Source: Calamus simplicifolius
Taxonomy: Eukaryota; Streptophyta; Magnoliopsida; Arecales; Arecaceae
DNA: 64,000 nt
Direction of reading: 5' to 3'
NCBI GenBank assembly: GCA_900491605.1
Contig: UESW01004011.1
Location: forward strand, 1,119,783 to 1,183,782
A program made the position numbers and the translations under genes. Below are positions 40,578 through 52,455 of the stretch, piece by piece (the first letter of the stretch is position 1; each line of letters opens with the position of its first letter). Under the pieces are notes generated by a model. The model did not search any database and was not told where the DNA came from. It was given only the letters and a program-made list of their open reading frames with translations.

Positions 40578-41388
40578 TGTTGGCCCATATGGCAACCCAA
40601 GAGGGGGGTAAATTGGGTTCTTAAAAAAAATTTTGGCGCTTAAAAATAATTTCACAATTGATAGTGCACAAGAAAGTATGCAATAAGTATAATGCTAAGA
40701 ATGTAAAGTGGAATATCAAGATAGAGTAGAGAGAAGAAAGAAACAAGTACGATAAACACAAAGATTTATAGTGGTTCGATATTAGCTACACCTACATCTA
40801 CTCCTAAGCAACTCTTGGGTCCATACTATAATCATCCTGATTACAGCCCAGTTGTTTTACAAGCTCACAACCCAAACTTATTGTTTTAACAACGGGATCA
40901 CAACGAACCCAGTTGGTTTTTACAGGCTCACCAGCATACAAGCTAACCTAGCTTGCCTGAGGCTAATCTGCCTCCCTGATTTAATCACCTGATTGAATCA
41001 CCAATCAAATGGAATAGTAGTAAAGTTACAACAGATAGAAAGCTCCCCAAATGAACAAATAGACAATATAAATGAGATAGAAATAGAAGAGCCTGATTTA
41101 GAAGATTTCTGAAGTTGAGCTTTTCTTCTTTTCCTCTTCCTCTTGGATGATCTTCCTTAAGATAGAACTGAAGCTTTGAAAGATTTGCTGATGTAGAGGA
41201 TATTGAAGAACTAGGGCTCTTGACTTCTCTTTTTGATTTGATGGAAATCCTTCAAAGTTTCCTTTTGAATGCTTTGGATTTTTCTAAACTCTTTTTCGAA
41301 CACTTGAGATTTCAAATATGAGCTTTTCCTCTTGATATTTCTCTTTTCTATTCTTGTTTTTTCTCTCTTTTCAAACGATCGGAACCTC

Positions 41389-41397
41389 CCTTTTATA
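41389..41397 (-). promoter_or_regulatory. TATA box of the Sire-A LTR
   Basis: TATAAAAGG on the minus strand, about 150 bases downstream of the palindrome array, in the expected U3 position. Confidence 0.65.
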
Positions 41398-41550
41398 ATC
41401 TCTTCTTAATCCACATTTTGATGGAAACTAGCCATTAATTGTACTTGTGAATGAGTTTAGCACGAAAGAGGAAAGGTTCGTTAAAATCCGTTGAAGAAAA
41501 GATAGCAGTTGGAGTCGTTTCTGACACATCTGAAATTTGCCTTTGACATA

Positions 41551-41920
41551 TTAGAGTCGACTCTAATCTGGCCTGGGATTGGTTCTAAGTTGGAATGCTC
41601 AAAATAGTAAAGTCCATCCATCACAGAGTTGACTCTAACTTTCCGTGGGGTTGACACATCGCGTGCTGGAGTTGGCTCTAACCAATGTGGGAGTTGGCTC
41701 TAATTTTTTTCCAAAAAACATAGTCTCTGTTTTCATATTAGAGTCGGCTCTAATCTCTGCAGAAGTCGGCTCTAATTTGATGCAGAAAAGAGGTTCACTG
41801 TTCTCAAGTTAGAGTCGGCTCTAATAAATGCGGGAGTCGGCTCTAATCCGTGCCGAAGGTGCCAAACTATTCTAATACGCTTCGGAGTCAGCTTTAATCC
41901 CCCTAGAGTCAACTCTAATG
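41551..41920. promoter_or_regulatory. Palindrome array TTAGAGTCGRCTCTAA in the Sire-A LTR
   Basis: About ten copies of a palindromic motif with core AGTCGRCTCT extended to TTAGAGTCGGCTCTAA or half of it. It lies upstream of the TATA box on the minus strand. Sirevirus LTRs are known for clustered palindromes in this position; the acting factor is unknown. Confidence 0.8.
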
Positions 41921-42089
41921 TCTAAAACTTGACACTTGACACTAGAATTGGATTTAAACTTAATTTTTCTTGGATTTTGAATAATTAAATATTTTAAATT
42001 TCTGAAACACTTAATCAAAATTATTAGTATCGTAAGAGATATACTCATATAGTTTTTGTTATACATCAAAAACAACAATTGGGTCAACA

Positions 42090-42102
42090 ATCTCCCCTTT
42101 TT
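42090..42102 (-). promoter_or_regulatory. Sire-A polypurine tract
   Basis: Minus strand AAAAAGGGGAGAT next to the 3' LTR. Confidence 0.85.
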
Positions 42103-42814
42103 GATGATGACAAAAATATTGAGTATATGCATAACCATTAAAGCATAAGTAGCAAAATAAGCAATTTCTTTGATCAAGGTGATAATAATCAGAATTTTAA
42201 CAACTTTATTTCAATAAATCAACAATGATTCATGCTTTACTAATTTCAAGACTTACTTCAAGTTACCAATATAATTAAGCTCTTATCAACTCAAATAAGA
42301 TTCAAATAAGCTCCCCTGAGTAAGATAGCTCCCCCTATATATGTGCATATAACTTAAGGTCCATTAAAATCGATGCATATACAACTTTCTCTCTCCCTTT
42401 TTTGTTATCAACAAAAAGGTTAAGAAAGCATAGGGTATTCCTTACTCAAAATGGGATACAAATCACTCAAAATAAGAATCAACTATCACAGTATTCATTC
42501 ATTTTGCAAAGATCAAAGCCGAATTCATTAAGTTATAACATTTCATACATTCCATAAACTGATACTATGATGACAAAGGATCAAGTACAAACAATGTGTG
42601 AAACGAAGTATGAAATAAACATAGCATTTGAAGTAAAGTCCTAAGTACAAGCTAAGTATCAAAAGAAACAAAATAACTTTAAAGCAAATATCTAAGTACT
42701 ATGTATGAAATCCTAAAATCTAAAACTAATCTAAGATTGATTGGATTGGATTTGATTTGATTTTGGTGAGTTGGCTTGGCTTGGCTTGGGGCAGCAGGAA
42801 AGAGTAGGAAGTGT
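42103..42814 (-). other. Sire-A 3' untranslated region
   Basis: Non-coding. It contains further short polypurine-like runs (minus strand, near 42315-42335 and 42393-42420), as Sireviruses often do before the true tract. Confidence 0.6.
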
Positions 42815-44248
42815 TCATGCTGAACTGATCATTAAAATTCTCTTCAATTCTTCCAGAATCTCTTTCATTCCTTTCTCTTGAGTCATCAGAAACTGATTCA
42901 ATAACTTTTCAAGAGTGGAAGTAGCTGAAACAATATTTCCTTGAAGTTCTGCATTGCATTTTGAATAAACATCTAAGTCACCACCAATACCTTTGATTTT
43001 GGAAAAAATATTTTGAAGCTCAGTCTTCAAGGTATCAGAAGAATTACCAATTAAACTTTTAATTCTAACAACTTTTTCTTCCAACTACTTAAGCCCAAGA
43101 AGCTGATCTATGAAATTATCTTTGATTCTTGCTTCTTGCTCAGCCATCAAAACCTTAAGCTGCTCAATTTGCATATCAGAAAAACCAAAAAAAATAGGGG
43201 AGGATGTAGTAGTAGCTGCCGATGCCGATGGAGGTGCTGAAGTACTTGGTCCAGAATGAGCAAAAAAAGAGCTAGGAGAAGAAGGTCCAGCTACTGAAGG
43301 TCCAGGGACCTTTTCAACAAAATCAATAATTAGCCTCTGCTACTCTTTCTTCTCTTACATGCTCAGTCATAACATTTTGTCCTCTCCTCTGCCACTGACC
43401 ATTTAGTTTCTTAAATCCCATACAGTAAAGAGTAGCAACATTATAATAATCCGCATGCCTCAGCTTCTTCCATGGCTCATTCTTCAAGATGTTAACTCTT
43501 TGACTTCGAAAGATCAAGGTCAGAATCATTCTATAAGGCAGGGTGGACCTTTTCTTACTCCAACCTCAGTCATATACCCAATTATCATACTAGCAAGGTT
43601 AATCGGTTATCCAGTGATAACACAGTCTATAACCATAACATCCCTCTCAGATACATACTCGAATCTGCCAGTCTTTGAAAATAAAATTCTGCTGCAAATG
43701 TTGTGTAATAGCCTTAATTTCAAAGACAACTGATTTTCCCTTACTTCTTCAAAATCAGTGACTTTCCTTCCTAACATCATCGACAAGGCTTCACCTCTAT
43801 CACTGTGTGATGTAGCAATCATGCCAACAACTAAAATTTTCAAAAGATTACCTAAAATTTCTAAAGTAATGTGGACTCGGGTGCCTCTCACATAGCTAAC
43901 AAGTCCACCATCCCCTCTACTTACATTATTGTAGAAATCTCTTACCAAAGCAGGATAAGTGGGGACATCAAGTGAGCAGACCCTTTCCCAGCCCATATCT
44001 ATCAATTGTTTCTCAATAGCAAAGCTCTCAGAGTCAAAGAAGTCGAAATCTACCTTTCTTCCCATAGTTATCACCTTTTTAGCCAGCAAATCAATATGTG
44101 GAGAAGGAGGGATAGGAATGACACTTGGAGTTGAGGAGGAAGAGGTTGATGGAGAGCTAGGTGAAGGATGCCTCGCCGAACATCACACGGAGCGTCTTTC
44201 GGTCGTGACAGAGACACCAATGGTGGATGCATAGTGTTTGGATGCCAT
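42815..44248 (-). pseudogene. Sire-A extra ORF downstream of pol
   Basis: Start ATG at 44248 (MASKHYAST), a Ser/Pro-rich stretch after a frameshift, then LLAKKVITMGRKVDFDFFDS, GWERVCSLDVPTYPALVRDF, YVRGTRVHITLEILGNLLKI and TGRFEYVSERDVMVIDC. A C-terminal coiled coil (about 43084-42815) ends it. The VPTYPALVREFY/VRG pattern matches a domain of plant transposon proteins of unknown role. Sireviruses may carry an extra, sometimes env-like, ORF here; no signal peptide or clear membrane segment is seen. Sire-B has the same ORF at 47499-48868. Confidence 0.7.
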
Positions 44249-44343
44249 TGAGATCAAAGAAGATGAGAATCAAGGGTCTTTGGAAGTTTGAGGGAAGTGA
44301 AGAGAAATTTGGAATGATTTGAAGTCAATTTGGTTGGGAGAAA

Positions 44344-44542
44344 AGTCGGCTTTGCCCTAGATATATCGAATGGGGACCACTTAGAGTCAGCTCCCGTAAA
44401 GCAAGGTGTCGGCTCTAAATTTCTAACACAGTCAATGCCTGAAATAGAGTTGGCTCTGATAGTTGTTAGAGTCGGCTCTAATGAGCAGACAGAGAGTCCA
44501 AATAATTAGAGTCGACTCCACCTCCAATAGAGTCGGCTCTAC
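44344..44542. promoter_or_regulatory. Second palindrome array of Sire-A, upstream of the extra ORF
   Basis: About seven copies of the same motif as in the Sire-A LTR (TTAGAGTCGGCTCTAA and half sites), 95 to 295 bases upstream of ATG 44248 on the minus strand. GATATATCTAGGGC (about 44371-44358) lies between array and ATG and could serve as a TATA-like element. Confidence 0.7.
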
Positions 44543-45019
44543 AATAGTTTTAGTGAAAAAATAAGAGTTTTAAAGAATCTGAAACTTATCAAATTAAGCA
44601 TTAAACTCTAGATAAATTTTTCTTAAAGCAAGATTGATCAAGGAATCAAGCATCTAGATAATTTTCCTTAAAAACATAAGAAGATTTTCAAGAAAATGGA
44701 TTGAAATTTAGATAACCATTTTTAGGGGTTTTAAAATAATTCTAATGGATCACAAACTCCTAATTCTTCTCTAAGATAATAAAATCTCTATTCACTTAAG
44801 GGTTTTATAAATATATCAGTTAATTGTTCATCAGTACATACATAATCAAGATAAACATCATTGTTAGTAACATGTTCTCTAATGAAATGGTGTCTTATTT
44901 CTATGTGTTGGTTTTTGAATGTTGAATAGGGTTCTTAGTTAAATTTATTGCACTAGTGTTGTTACACCTAATTGGAATTCTATCAAGTGTGATACCATAA
45001 TCCTCAAGTTGTCACTTAA
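44543..45019 (-). other. Sire-A spacer and RNase H tail
   Basis: The left part is non-coding. From about 44760 rightward, minus-strand blocks resemble the end of copia RNase H with stops. Confidence 0.5.
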
Positions 45020-45464
45020 TCCAAAGGATTTGAGCATAGCAACTTTCAGCTACAACGTATTCAACTTCAGTAGTTGATAGTGCAACTAAATTTTATTTTT
45101 TGTTAAACTAAAAGATTAAGTTACTTCCTAAAAATTGGCATGCACAACTTGTGCTTTTTCTATCTAGTTTACAATCAGCAAAATCAGAATCAGAATATCA
45201 ATTAGATTAAATAGTGAGTCTCTAAAATACCATAATCCTATATTTTTTGTTCTACTTAAGTATCTAAAATTTTTTTTTACAATAATTAAGTGAGATTCTC
45301 TAGAATCATATTGATATCTAGCACATAAGTATACAACAAACATGATATCAGGTCTACTAGTTGTTAAGTAAAGTAAATAACCAATCATACCTCTATAAAG
45401 CTCTTGATTTACTTTCTTACCATCATTATCTTTATTGAGTTTGCATGAAGGACTCATTGGTGTG
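44760..45464 (-). pseudogene. Sire-A RT end and RNase H (left of the Sire-B insertion)
   Basis: It resumes right at the Sire-B border with MSPSCKLNKDNDGKKVNQEL, then YRGMIGYLLYLTTSRPDIMF and KNFRYLSRTKNIGLWY. The RNase H follows with stops (blocks equivalent to STTEAEYVAA near 45060). It continues the RT ending at 55921 on the far side of Sire-B. Confidence 0.88.
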
Positions 45465-46315
45465 TGTTGGCCCAGATGGCAACCCAAGAGGGGGGGGTGA
45501 ATTGGGTTCTTAAAAATTTAAGTCTTTTTAACTTTAATTGATTAGTTAGCAAGATGTGCAAGTGAGATTAACTAATAAGCAATACAAGCAGTTAATAAAG
45601 AGAGATAGAGATAGAGAAAATATGCACGGCAAACAAGATAATTTTATAGTGGTTCGGTGCAACCAACACCTACGTCCACTCCCAAGATTCACTTGGGTCC
45701 ACACTATAATCTCTCTAGATTACAGCCGAGTTGTTTTCCAAGCTCACAACTCAAACTTGTTGTTTTCCGGGTGCACAACGAACCCAGCTGGTTTTACGGG
45801 CTTACCAGCACAAAACCCTACACGTTGTTTTTCACGGGCTCACAACTAACCCAACACAAGCACTCCGGCTTGTAACGAGGTAAACCTAACCTCCACTGAT
45901 TCAATCCACTGATTGAATCAGCAAACAATGAAATAAAGTATTTGTAACAAAATGCTCCCTTGAGCAAATATACAAATAAGTAAATAAATAAAGGGTTAGA
46001 AAAGCCTGATGGTTTTGCAGATGGTTGGCTTTGGCTTTCTCCCTTTTCTCCTCTTGAAAAGTTGAATCAGCCTCAGCAAGATTCTTGACGTTGAAAGCTT
46101 TGGAGTTTGCCTCTTTTTGAAAATCTGAAGATTTGACTTGATTGCTTTTGCCTTCCTTTGACTTTGAGATTGATTTGGAGCAGACGAATCTCTCTCTGGA
46201 TTGAATCTCTCCTTGAATCAAATGATTCTACAATACTCTCAGTTTCCCTTTTTTTTTGAATTCAATAGGCTCTCTTTTTTCTCTCTTTCTTCTATTTGGA
46301 TTTGAAAAGGCTCCT

Positions 46316-46324
46316 CTATTTATA
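46316..46324 (-). promoter_or_regulatory. TATA box of the Sire-B 3' LTR
   Basis: TATAAATAG on the minus strand, about 100 bases downstream of the palindrome array; the copy in the 5' LTR is at 55109-55117. Confidence 0.7.
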
Positions 46325-46423
46325 GATCCTGAAAAATATAGCCGTTAGACACAGAAAAATAGCCGTTATTCAAAATATTACCGTTGGGCTGATGTGTCAT
46401 CTCAAAAATCGCCCAGATTCCGG

Positions 46424-46727
46424 GGAGTCGGCTCGAGTACTGTGCGAGTCGGCTCGAACACGCGAATCCAGAAACGCACCAAAAAGTGAATTTTCAGGGG
46501 TCGACTCGCGAAAAGCTGGGAGTCGACTCTTGACTTTCAGGGGTCGACTCGCGAAAAGCTGGGAGTCGACTCGAGAGGCACTCAAAAATGAGTCTTTCTG
46601 CCGTCTGAGCGAGTCGGCTCGCACAGTCGAGTCGGCTCGAGAAGGTTCAGGGGTCGACTCTTGAAAACTCAAGTGTCGACTCGAGACAACATCGGAGTCG
46701 ACTCGGAAACTCTCGAGTCGGCTCGGG
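46424..46727. promoter_or_regulatory. Palindrome array GAGTCGRCTC in the Sire-B 3' LTR
   Basis: Twelve copies of GTCGRCTC in about 300 bp, mostly inside CGAGTCGGCTCG or GAGTCGACTC palindromes. The same core as Sire-A but different flanks. Confidence 0.88.
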
Positions 46728-47106
46728 ACTGATACAAAAATCAGAAAACATTCTGATTTGACTTTGAAAATCATCCCAACCAATTTGAAATATAAATATG
46801 ACTTGAATAATGTTGATTTAACAGTAATGCTCAATTTCAAAGCATTTTCATTAAGTCATTGATCTTTAAAAGAGTGGTATAAAATCATTTTTGAATTCAT
46901 AAGTATAGCTCACTGAAACATATATTAATTGATTCAAAACTCATTACATATTTAACAGTTCATAGTTTCCAATTTGAAATTGCTCATAGGAATATTTCAT
47001 TGATTGACTTAACATGTTCATAGCCTTTTAGAAAGTAAAGTAATGTCTTTTGGAAATCATCAAAATCAATAAGTTGGGGCAATTATGTTTCAATAATTTC
47101 TCAACA

Positions 47107-47120
47107 ATCTCCCCCTTTTT
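47107..47120 (-). promoter_or_regulatory. Sire-B polypurine tract
   Basis: Minus strand AAAAAGGGGGAGAT abutting the 3' LTR. Similar runs near 47210-47225 and 47360-47375 may be secondary tracts. Confidence 0.88.
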
Positions 47121-47498
47121 GATGATGACAAAAACATTGAGTATATGCATTATTAAAAAATTTGTGATTCTAAATCAAAATTTATGTTCATGGAAAGGCT
47201 CCCCCTCAATGAGGTAGCTCCCCCTATGAAACTCAATTTTATAATTCATTCAAAATTTTAAATTTTCTTAGCAAATGATAAATCTCTTCCCCTTACTTTC
47301 TCTCCCCTTTAATTGCAATTTAAATAGATTGAAGAATCAACATATACGATTAAATATTTCTCCCCCTTTTTTGTAATCAACAAAAAGGTTACATTAATGT
47401 ATTCACAATTAATTAATATTAAACATCATATTCAAATGTACACATATTGAAATGAACTGAACTTCATTAACATCAAAAAGCATTACATCAAAGTTCAA
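47121..47498 (-). other. Sire-B 3' untranslated region
   Basis: Non-coding AT-rich stretch with extra purine runs. Confidence 0.6.
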
Positions 47499-48868
47499 TT
47501 AGCAAATTACATAAAAAACATTCATTACATCAAAAAAACATAAAGAGAAATCAAAAAGTAATTCTATTAAGTGTTCTATAATCTTATGCATTCCTTCACA
47601 TTGAATCTTGACATAATCTTTTAGTTTTTCATCAACAAACTTGCATGCACTTGAAATTTTGTCTTGAAGCTCTGCATTACTTTGCATAAGTCTCACCATC
47701 TCCACAAATATCCTTAATTCTTCAAATATATTCTTCAAATCTTCATTTAAGATGGATGAGCTAACATTGGCTTCAATAGAGATACCGATCATTAATGAAT
47801 AAAGTGCTTCAAGTTCATAAATTTTTCTTCAAATTCAGTCTTCAATCTTCTCATGCTCAATTAACTCTGATTTGAATAGAGACCTAAGTGCTCTAATTGA
47901 GTGTCTGAAAAACTGACAGATGTAGAAACAGAGGTCTGAACAGGAGCAGAAGATGCAGAAGCAGGGGAAATCTGATGGAGCTGGAAATGAATGAAGTCTG
48001 AGGTGGCTCTGGAGATGAATGTCTAGGTGCCTCAGCTCTATCCTCTAAACTGTTCTTCCTTTCCCAATTCCATTCCTTTTGATAAATCCCATTCGATGAT
48101 AGTGGCCAAGGTATAATAGTCTGTGTCTCAATTCCTTCTTGGGCTCACTATCACTAAACACAATCCCTTGGCTCCTGAAAACTGAGTCAAGATCATGCCA
48201 TAGGGAAGACAGATTTCCTCTTCTTCCACAATCAGCCATGTACCATAAAATCATTCTAGGCAGATTGATAGGCTTTCCTGAACTATAGCATCCATAACAA
48301 AAATGTCCCTCTCTGAAACATAGTCAAACCTGCCTGTCTTGGGAAATAAAATCTACTGCAGATATTGTGAAAATCTCAATTCCAATGGCAGTTGACTTGC
48401 AAAACTTCTTCAAATCCTTCAAAGTCCTATTAATAATCTGGTGAGAGCAGGAGATCTATCCTCTGAAGCAAATGTGGAAGGTCCAGACAATGGTAATTAA
48501 AAGTCTAGAGATGGTGTCAGTAATTTAGACCTCCTCTCACTTGCTAACCCATTGTCTCCTCTAGTCAATTCTTATAAAATTCTTTACCAAGCTGGATAAG
48601 TAGGACAATCTAATGAACAAATTTTCTCAAGTCCCATTTCTAATAACTGTCTTCCTATAATGAATCCCTCATTTTCAAAAATCAAAATCACCTTCCTTCC
48701 CGTTGTACAACTCTACTAGCTAGGAGGTCTACCTGAGGGTGGAAGAGGAGCAGGAGAATCACTGGAGGAAGAGGCGAGAATCCGGACGGCTCGCGGACGG
48801 GTCGACGCACGGTTCTTCCTCTTCATCCCGGCGCCTCTACTGCTAGCTCCACGGGTTTTGGGTGCCAT
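47499..48868 (-). pseudogene. Sire-B extra ORF downstream of pol
   Basis: Starts at ATG 48868 with MAPKTRGASSRGAGMKRKNR, a basic, Ser-rich N-terminus, then frame-broken blocks equivalent to the Sire-A ORF (TGRFDYVSERDIFVMDAIV near 48345-48290). The C-terminal helical part ends near 47499 (LKNIFEELRIFVEMVRLMQS). Function unknown. Confidence 0.65.
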
Positions 48869-48960
48869 TGATGATGGAATGATTAATCGGAAGTATTTGG
48901 AAGATTTGGAGGGTTTGGGAGATTTTTGTAGAGAGAGAAAGATTAGAAATGATAGAATGA

Positions 48961-49146
48961 CCGTCGGGTCGACTCGTGCCCTAGATAATCGATTGGGACC
49001 ACGTCGAGTCGACTCGCGCAAACCTCGAGTCGGCTCGCCTAAATCACAGAGAAAATCCGAACTCGAGTCGACTCGCTCATACCAGGAGTCGGCTCCCAAG
49101 TTTCAGAAACTCGAGTCGACTCCGGTACACACCGAGTCGGCTCGGA
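48961..49146. promoter_or_regulatory. Second palindrome array of Sire-B, upstream of the extra ORF
   Basis: Seven copies of GTCGRCTC with the Sire-B type flank (CGAGTCGACTCG), 95 to 280 bases upstream of ATG 48868 on the minus strand. GATTATCTAGGGCA follows the first copies, in the same place as GATATATCTAGGGC in Sire-A. Confidence 0.75.
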
Positions 49147-49329
49147 GACCATTTCAGAACAAAAAATTGAAAATTTTCTGAATGTTTGAAATGATTCCGG
49201 ATTTGATTTTGAGTATGATTCATAATCATTGAGTTTGATAAATCATTTTGATATGAGTTCTAGATAATATTTCCTTAAGATTTTGAGGAATTGAAAGAAT
49301 TCTAGATGCATTTCCTTAAGTATTTCAAA

Positions 49330-50941
49330 ATTTATTCAAAAGGATTACAAATTCCTAATTCTCCTCTAAGATAACAAAATCTTTCTTCACTTAAAGGTTT
49401 TGTAAAGATGTCAGCTAATTGTTCTTCAGTGTTTACATAATCTAAACAAATTTCATCATTAGCTACATGTTCTCTTATAAAATGATATCTAATTTCTATG
49501 TGTTTTGTTCTTGAGTGTTGAATTGGATTTTTAGTTAAATTGATTGCACTAGTGTTATCACATCTTATGGGTGTTTATCAAGTGTGATACCATAGTCTTC
49601 AAGTTGTCGCTTAATCCATAGGATTTGCGCACAGCAACTTCCAGCTGCTACATATTCAGCTTCAGTAGTTGATAATGCAACTGAATTTTGCTTTTTGCTA
49701 AACCATGTGATTAAGTTACTTCCTAAGAAATGGCATGCACCACTTGTGCTTTTTCTATCTAATTTTACATCCAGCATAATCAGAATCTGAATATGCAATT
49801 AGGTTTAATGTGGAGTCTCTAGAATACCATAAACCTACATTTTTGTTCCATTTAGATATCTTAAAATTCTTTTAACAGCTATTAAATGTGATTCTTTAGG
49901 TTCAGATTGAAATCTAGCACATAAACATACTGCAAACATATATCTGGTCTACTTGCTGTTAAATAAAGAAGGGATCCGATAATACCTCGATAATACTTTT
50001 GATCAACCTTCTTACCTTCTTCATCTTTGTCCAGCTTGCATGAAGGACTCATTGGAGTTCCGAGGGTTTCATTGTTTCCATACCAAACTTTTTGAGTAGT
50101 TCTCTTGTGTATTTGGTTTGGTTGATAAAGATTCCCTCCTTGCATTGTTTGATCTGGAGTCCAAGGAAGAAGTTGAGTTCTCCCATCATGCTCATCTCGA
50201 ATTCTCCCTGCATCAACTTTGCAAATTCTTGACAAAGAGATTCGTTAGTAGCACCAAAAATAATGTCATCTACGTATATTTGTACTACAAGTAAATCTTT
50301 ACTTTTTCTTTTCAAAAACAAGTTTTATCAACATTTCCTCTTGTAAAATCATTTTCTATTAGAAATTTACTTAACCTATCATACCAAGCTCTAGGTGCTT
50401 GTTTCAAACCATATAAAGCTTTGTGCAATTTAAAAACGTGATTTGAAAATTCGTGATCTTCAAAACCTGGTGGTTGTTCTACATAAACTTCTTCATTTAT
50501 AAATCCATTTAAAAATGCGCTTTTACATCCATTTGAAATAAGTTAAATTCATATGACATGCAAATGCAAGTAATAGCTAATGGCTTCTAATCTAGCTACA
50601 GGTGCAAAGGTTTCATCAAAATCAATACCTTCTTCTTGATTATATCCTTTAGCAACCAATCTAGCTTTGTTTCTAATTACTATGCCATTTTCATCTAATT
50701 TATTTCTAAAAACCCATTTTGATCCTATTACTGAATGATTTTTAGGTCTTTCAACTAAAGTCCAAACATTATTTCTAGTAAATTGATTTAGTTCTTCTTG
50801 CATAGCTAACATCCAATTATTATCTTTTTCAGCTTCTTCTATAGTTTTAGGTTCAATTTGTGATACAAATGCAAGATGATTACTAATATTTCTCATGTAT
50901 GATCTAGTTCTTATTCCTTGAGATGGATCACCTATAATCAA
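49330..50941 (-). pseudogene. Sire-B reverse transcriptase and RNase H
   Basis: RT: EELNQFTRNNVWTLVERP, FRNKLDENGIVIRNKARLVA, GIDFDETFAPVARLEAI, QIYVDDIIFGATNESL with the active site intact, and FEMSMMGELNFFLGLQIK. RNase H: DVKLDRKSTSGACHFLG and ALSTTEAEYVAAGSC. Single-base frameshifts near 50540, 50320, 50050 and 49880 split it. Confidence 0.94.
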
Positions 50942-51142
50942 TTCCTTGGGATGACTATGGCATATCTCCAGTCTCTTGGAAGATCTACATCATTATGATC
51001 ATATTAACATCATCGTCCTTATGTGAATCATCATCTTTAGCTTCTTGTTCATGATCAGAAGATACTTCAATATTAAGTTTTTCAAGATCTTTTTCAATTA
51101 TGTTTGTATCTTCCTCATCATCAATCTTTTCAGATCTAGATG

Positions 51143-52011
51143 CTAAAGATTCATCAAAACTACATGAATGGATTCTTCAACTACTAAGGTTTTCTTGTTA
51201 AAGATTCTATATGCCTTACTAGTTGTTGAATAACCTAGAAAAATTCCTTCATCAGATTTAGCATCAAATTTTCCTAAGTTGTTTTTACCATTATTATGAA
51301 TGAAACATTTACATCCAAATGCATGAAAGTATTTTATATTTGGTTTTCTTTCATTCCATAATTCATAAGGTGTTTTCTTTAATATTGGTCTTATTAAAGC
51401 TCTATTTAAGATGTAACATGCTGTGTTAATAGCTTCCGCCCAAAAATACTTTGGTAAGTTGCTTTCGCATAGCATGGTACGGGCCATGTCTTCTAAAGTT
51501 CTATTTTTTCTTTCAACTACACCATTTTGTTGTGGAGTCCTAGGGGCTGAAAAATTATGATTAATTCCATTTTCAGTGCAAAATTTTCAAATAAGTGATT
51601 TTCAAATTCTGTTCCATGATCACTTCTTAGAGATACTATAGTAGTGTTTTTCTCATTTGTGACTTTCTTGAAGAATTTCAGGAATATCGAGAAAGTCTCA
51701 TCTTTGTGAGCTAAAAACATTACCCAAGTATATCTAGAATAATCATCTACAATCACTAGACCATATTTCTTTCCTCCTAGACTTGTGGTTCTAGTTGGTC
51801 CGAAAAGATCCATGTGAAGTAGCTCTAGTCCCCTAGAAGTTGAAACAATGTTTTTAGATTTGAAAGAACTTCTAGTTTGTTTTCCAAATTGACATGCATC
51901 ACATATTTTATTATTTTCAAAATCTAGTTTAGGTAATCCTTTAACTAAATCCATTTTAATTAGTTTTGAAATAAGGTGTGTGCTTGCATGACCTAATCTA
52001 CGATGCCACAA
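51143..52011 (-). pseudogene. Sire-B integrase
   Basis: It starts with the HHCC zone (WHRRLGHASTHLISKL, CDACQFGKQ), then LLHMDLFGPTRTTSLGGKKY with the first Asp, SLRSDHGTEFENHLF with the second, and PQQNGVVERKNRTLEDMA with the Glu. TPYELWNERKPNIKYFHAFG follows. One indel near 51590 shifts the frame. Confidence 0.94.
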
Positions 52012-52248
52012 CCAACTAATATCATTTATGTTAGCATTGTCAGCAATTAAGCAATGACTACTCTAGATAATTTTGTCTAAGTCAACTAAGTATACATTGC
52101 CATGTCTATAACCAGTAAAACAATGCTATCATCAATAGAATTAGTTACAGTGCATAAAGAAGATTTAAATGAAACATTAAAGTTTTTATCACATAATTGA
52201 CTTATACTAATTAGATTATGCTTCAAACCATTAACATAAAGTACATTA

Positions 52249-52455
52249 TCAATAAATAGATGGAGTTATGCGAACTTTACCAAGGCCCATAATTTGACCT
52301 TTACCGTTATCGCCAAACGTCACAACTCCACCTTTCTTTTCTTCTAGGGTGATGAATTCATCTTTGTCACCCGTCATATGTCTTGAGCAGCCACTATCAA
52401 GGTACCACTTTTTCTTTGATCTTTTGGCTACAAGACATTCCTGCAATATAATCAA
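52249..52455 (-). pseudogene. Sire-B protease
   Basis: KKWYLDSGCSRHMTGDKDEF followed by VVTFGDNGKGQIMGLGKVRI, the standard Sirevirus aspartic protease block with the active Asp-Ser-Gly. The GAG-pre-integrase stretch follows to 52012 with stops. Confidence 0.92.

Larger units (their letters stand above)
40578..42089 (-). repeat. Sire-A 3' LTR
   Basis: 1512 bp from TGTTGGCCCATATGG to GGGTCAACA. It shares the edge block GGCAACCCAAGAGGGGGG with Sire-B and, more weakly, the solo LTR. In the minus direction it has palindromes at 41920-41551 and then TATAAAAGG at 41397-41389. Confidence 0.92.
45465..47106 (-). repeat. Sire-B 3' LTR
   Basis: 1642 bp, TGTTGGCCCAGATGG to TTTCTCAACA. Nearly identical to 54248-55915. 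Confidence 0.96.

Noticed and set aside
45556..45875. Plus-strand open frames inside the Sire-B LTRs (also at 54428-54654)
   Set aside because: They lie in the LTR, are antisense to the element and occur twice only because the LTR is duplicated.
46424..46727. Palindrome array considered as plain restriction-site-like noise
   Set aside because: Twelve copies of an 8-base core in 300 bp, kept in both LTRs and repeated upstream of the extra ORF, cannot be chance.
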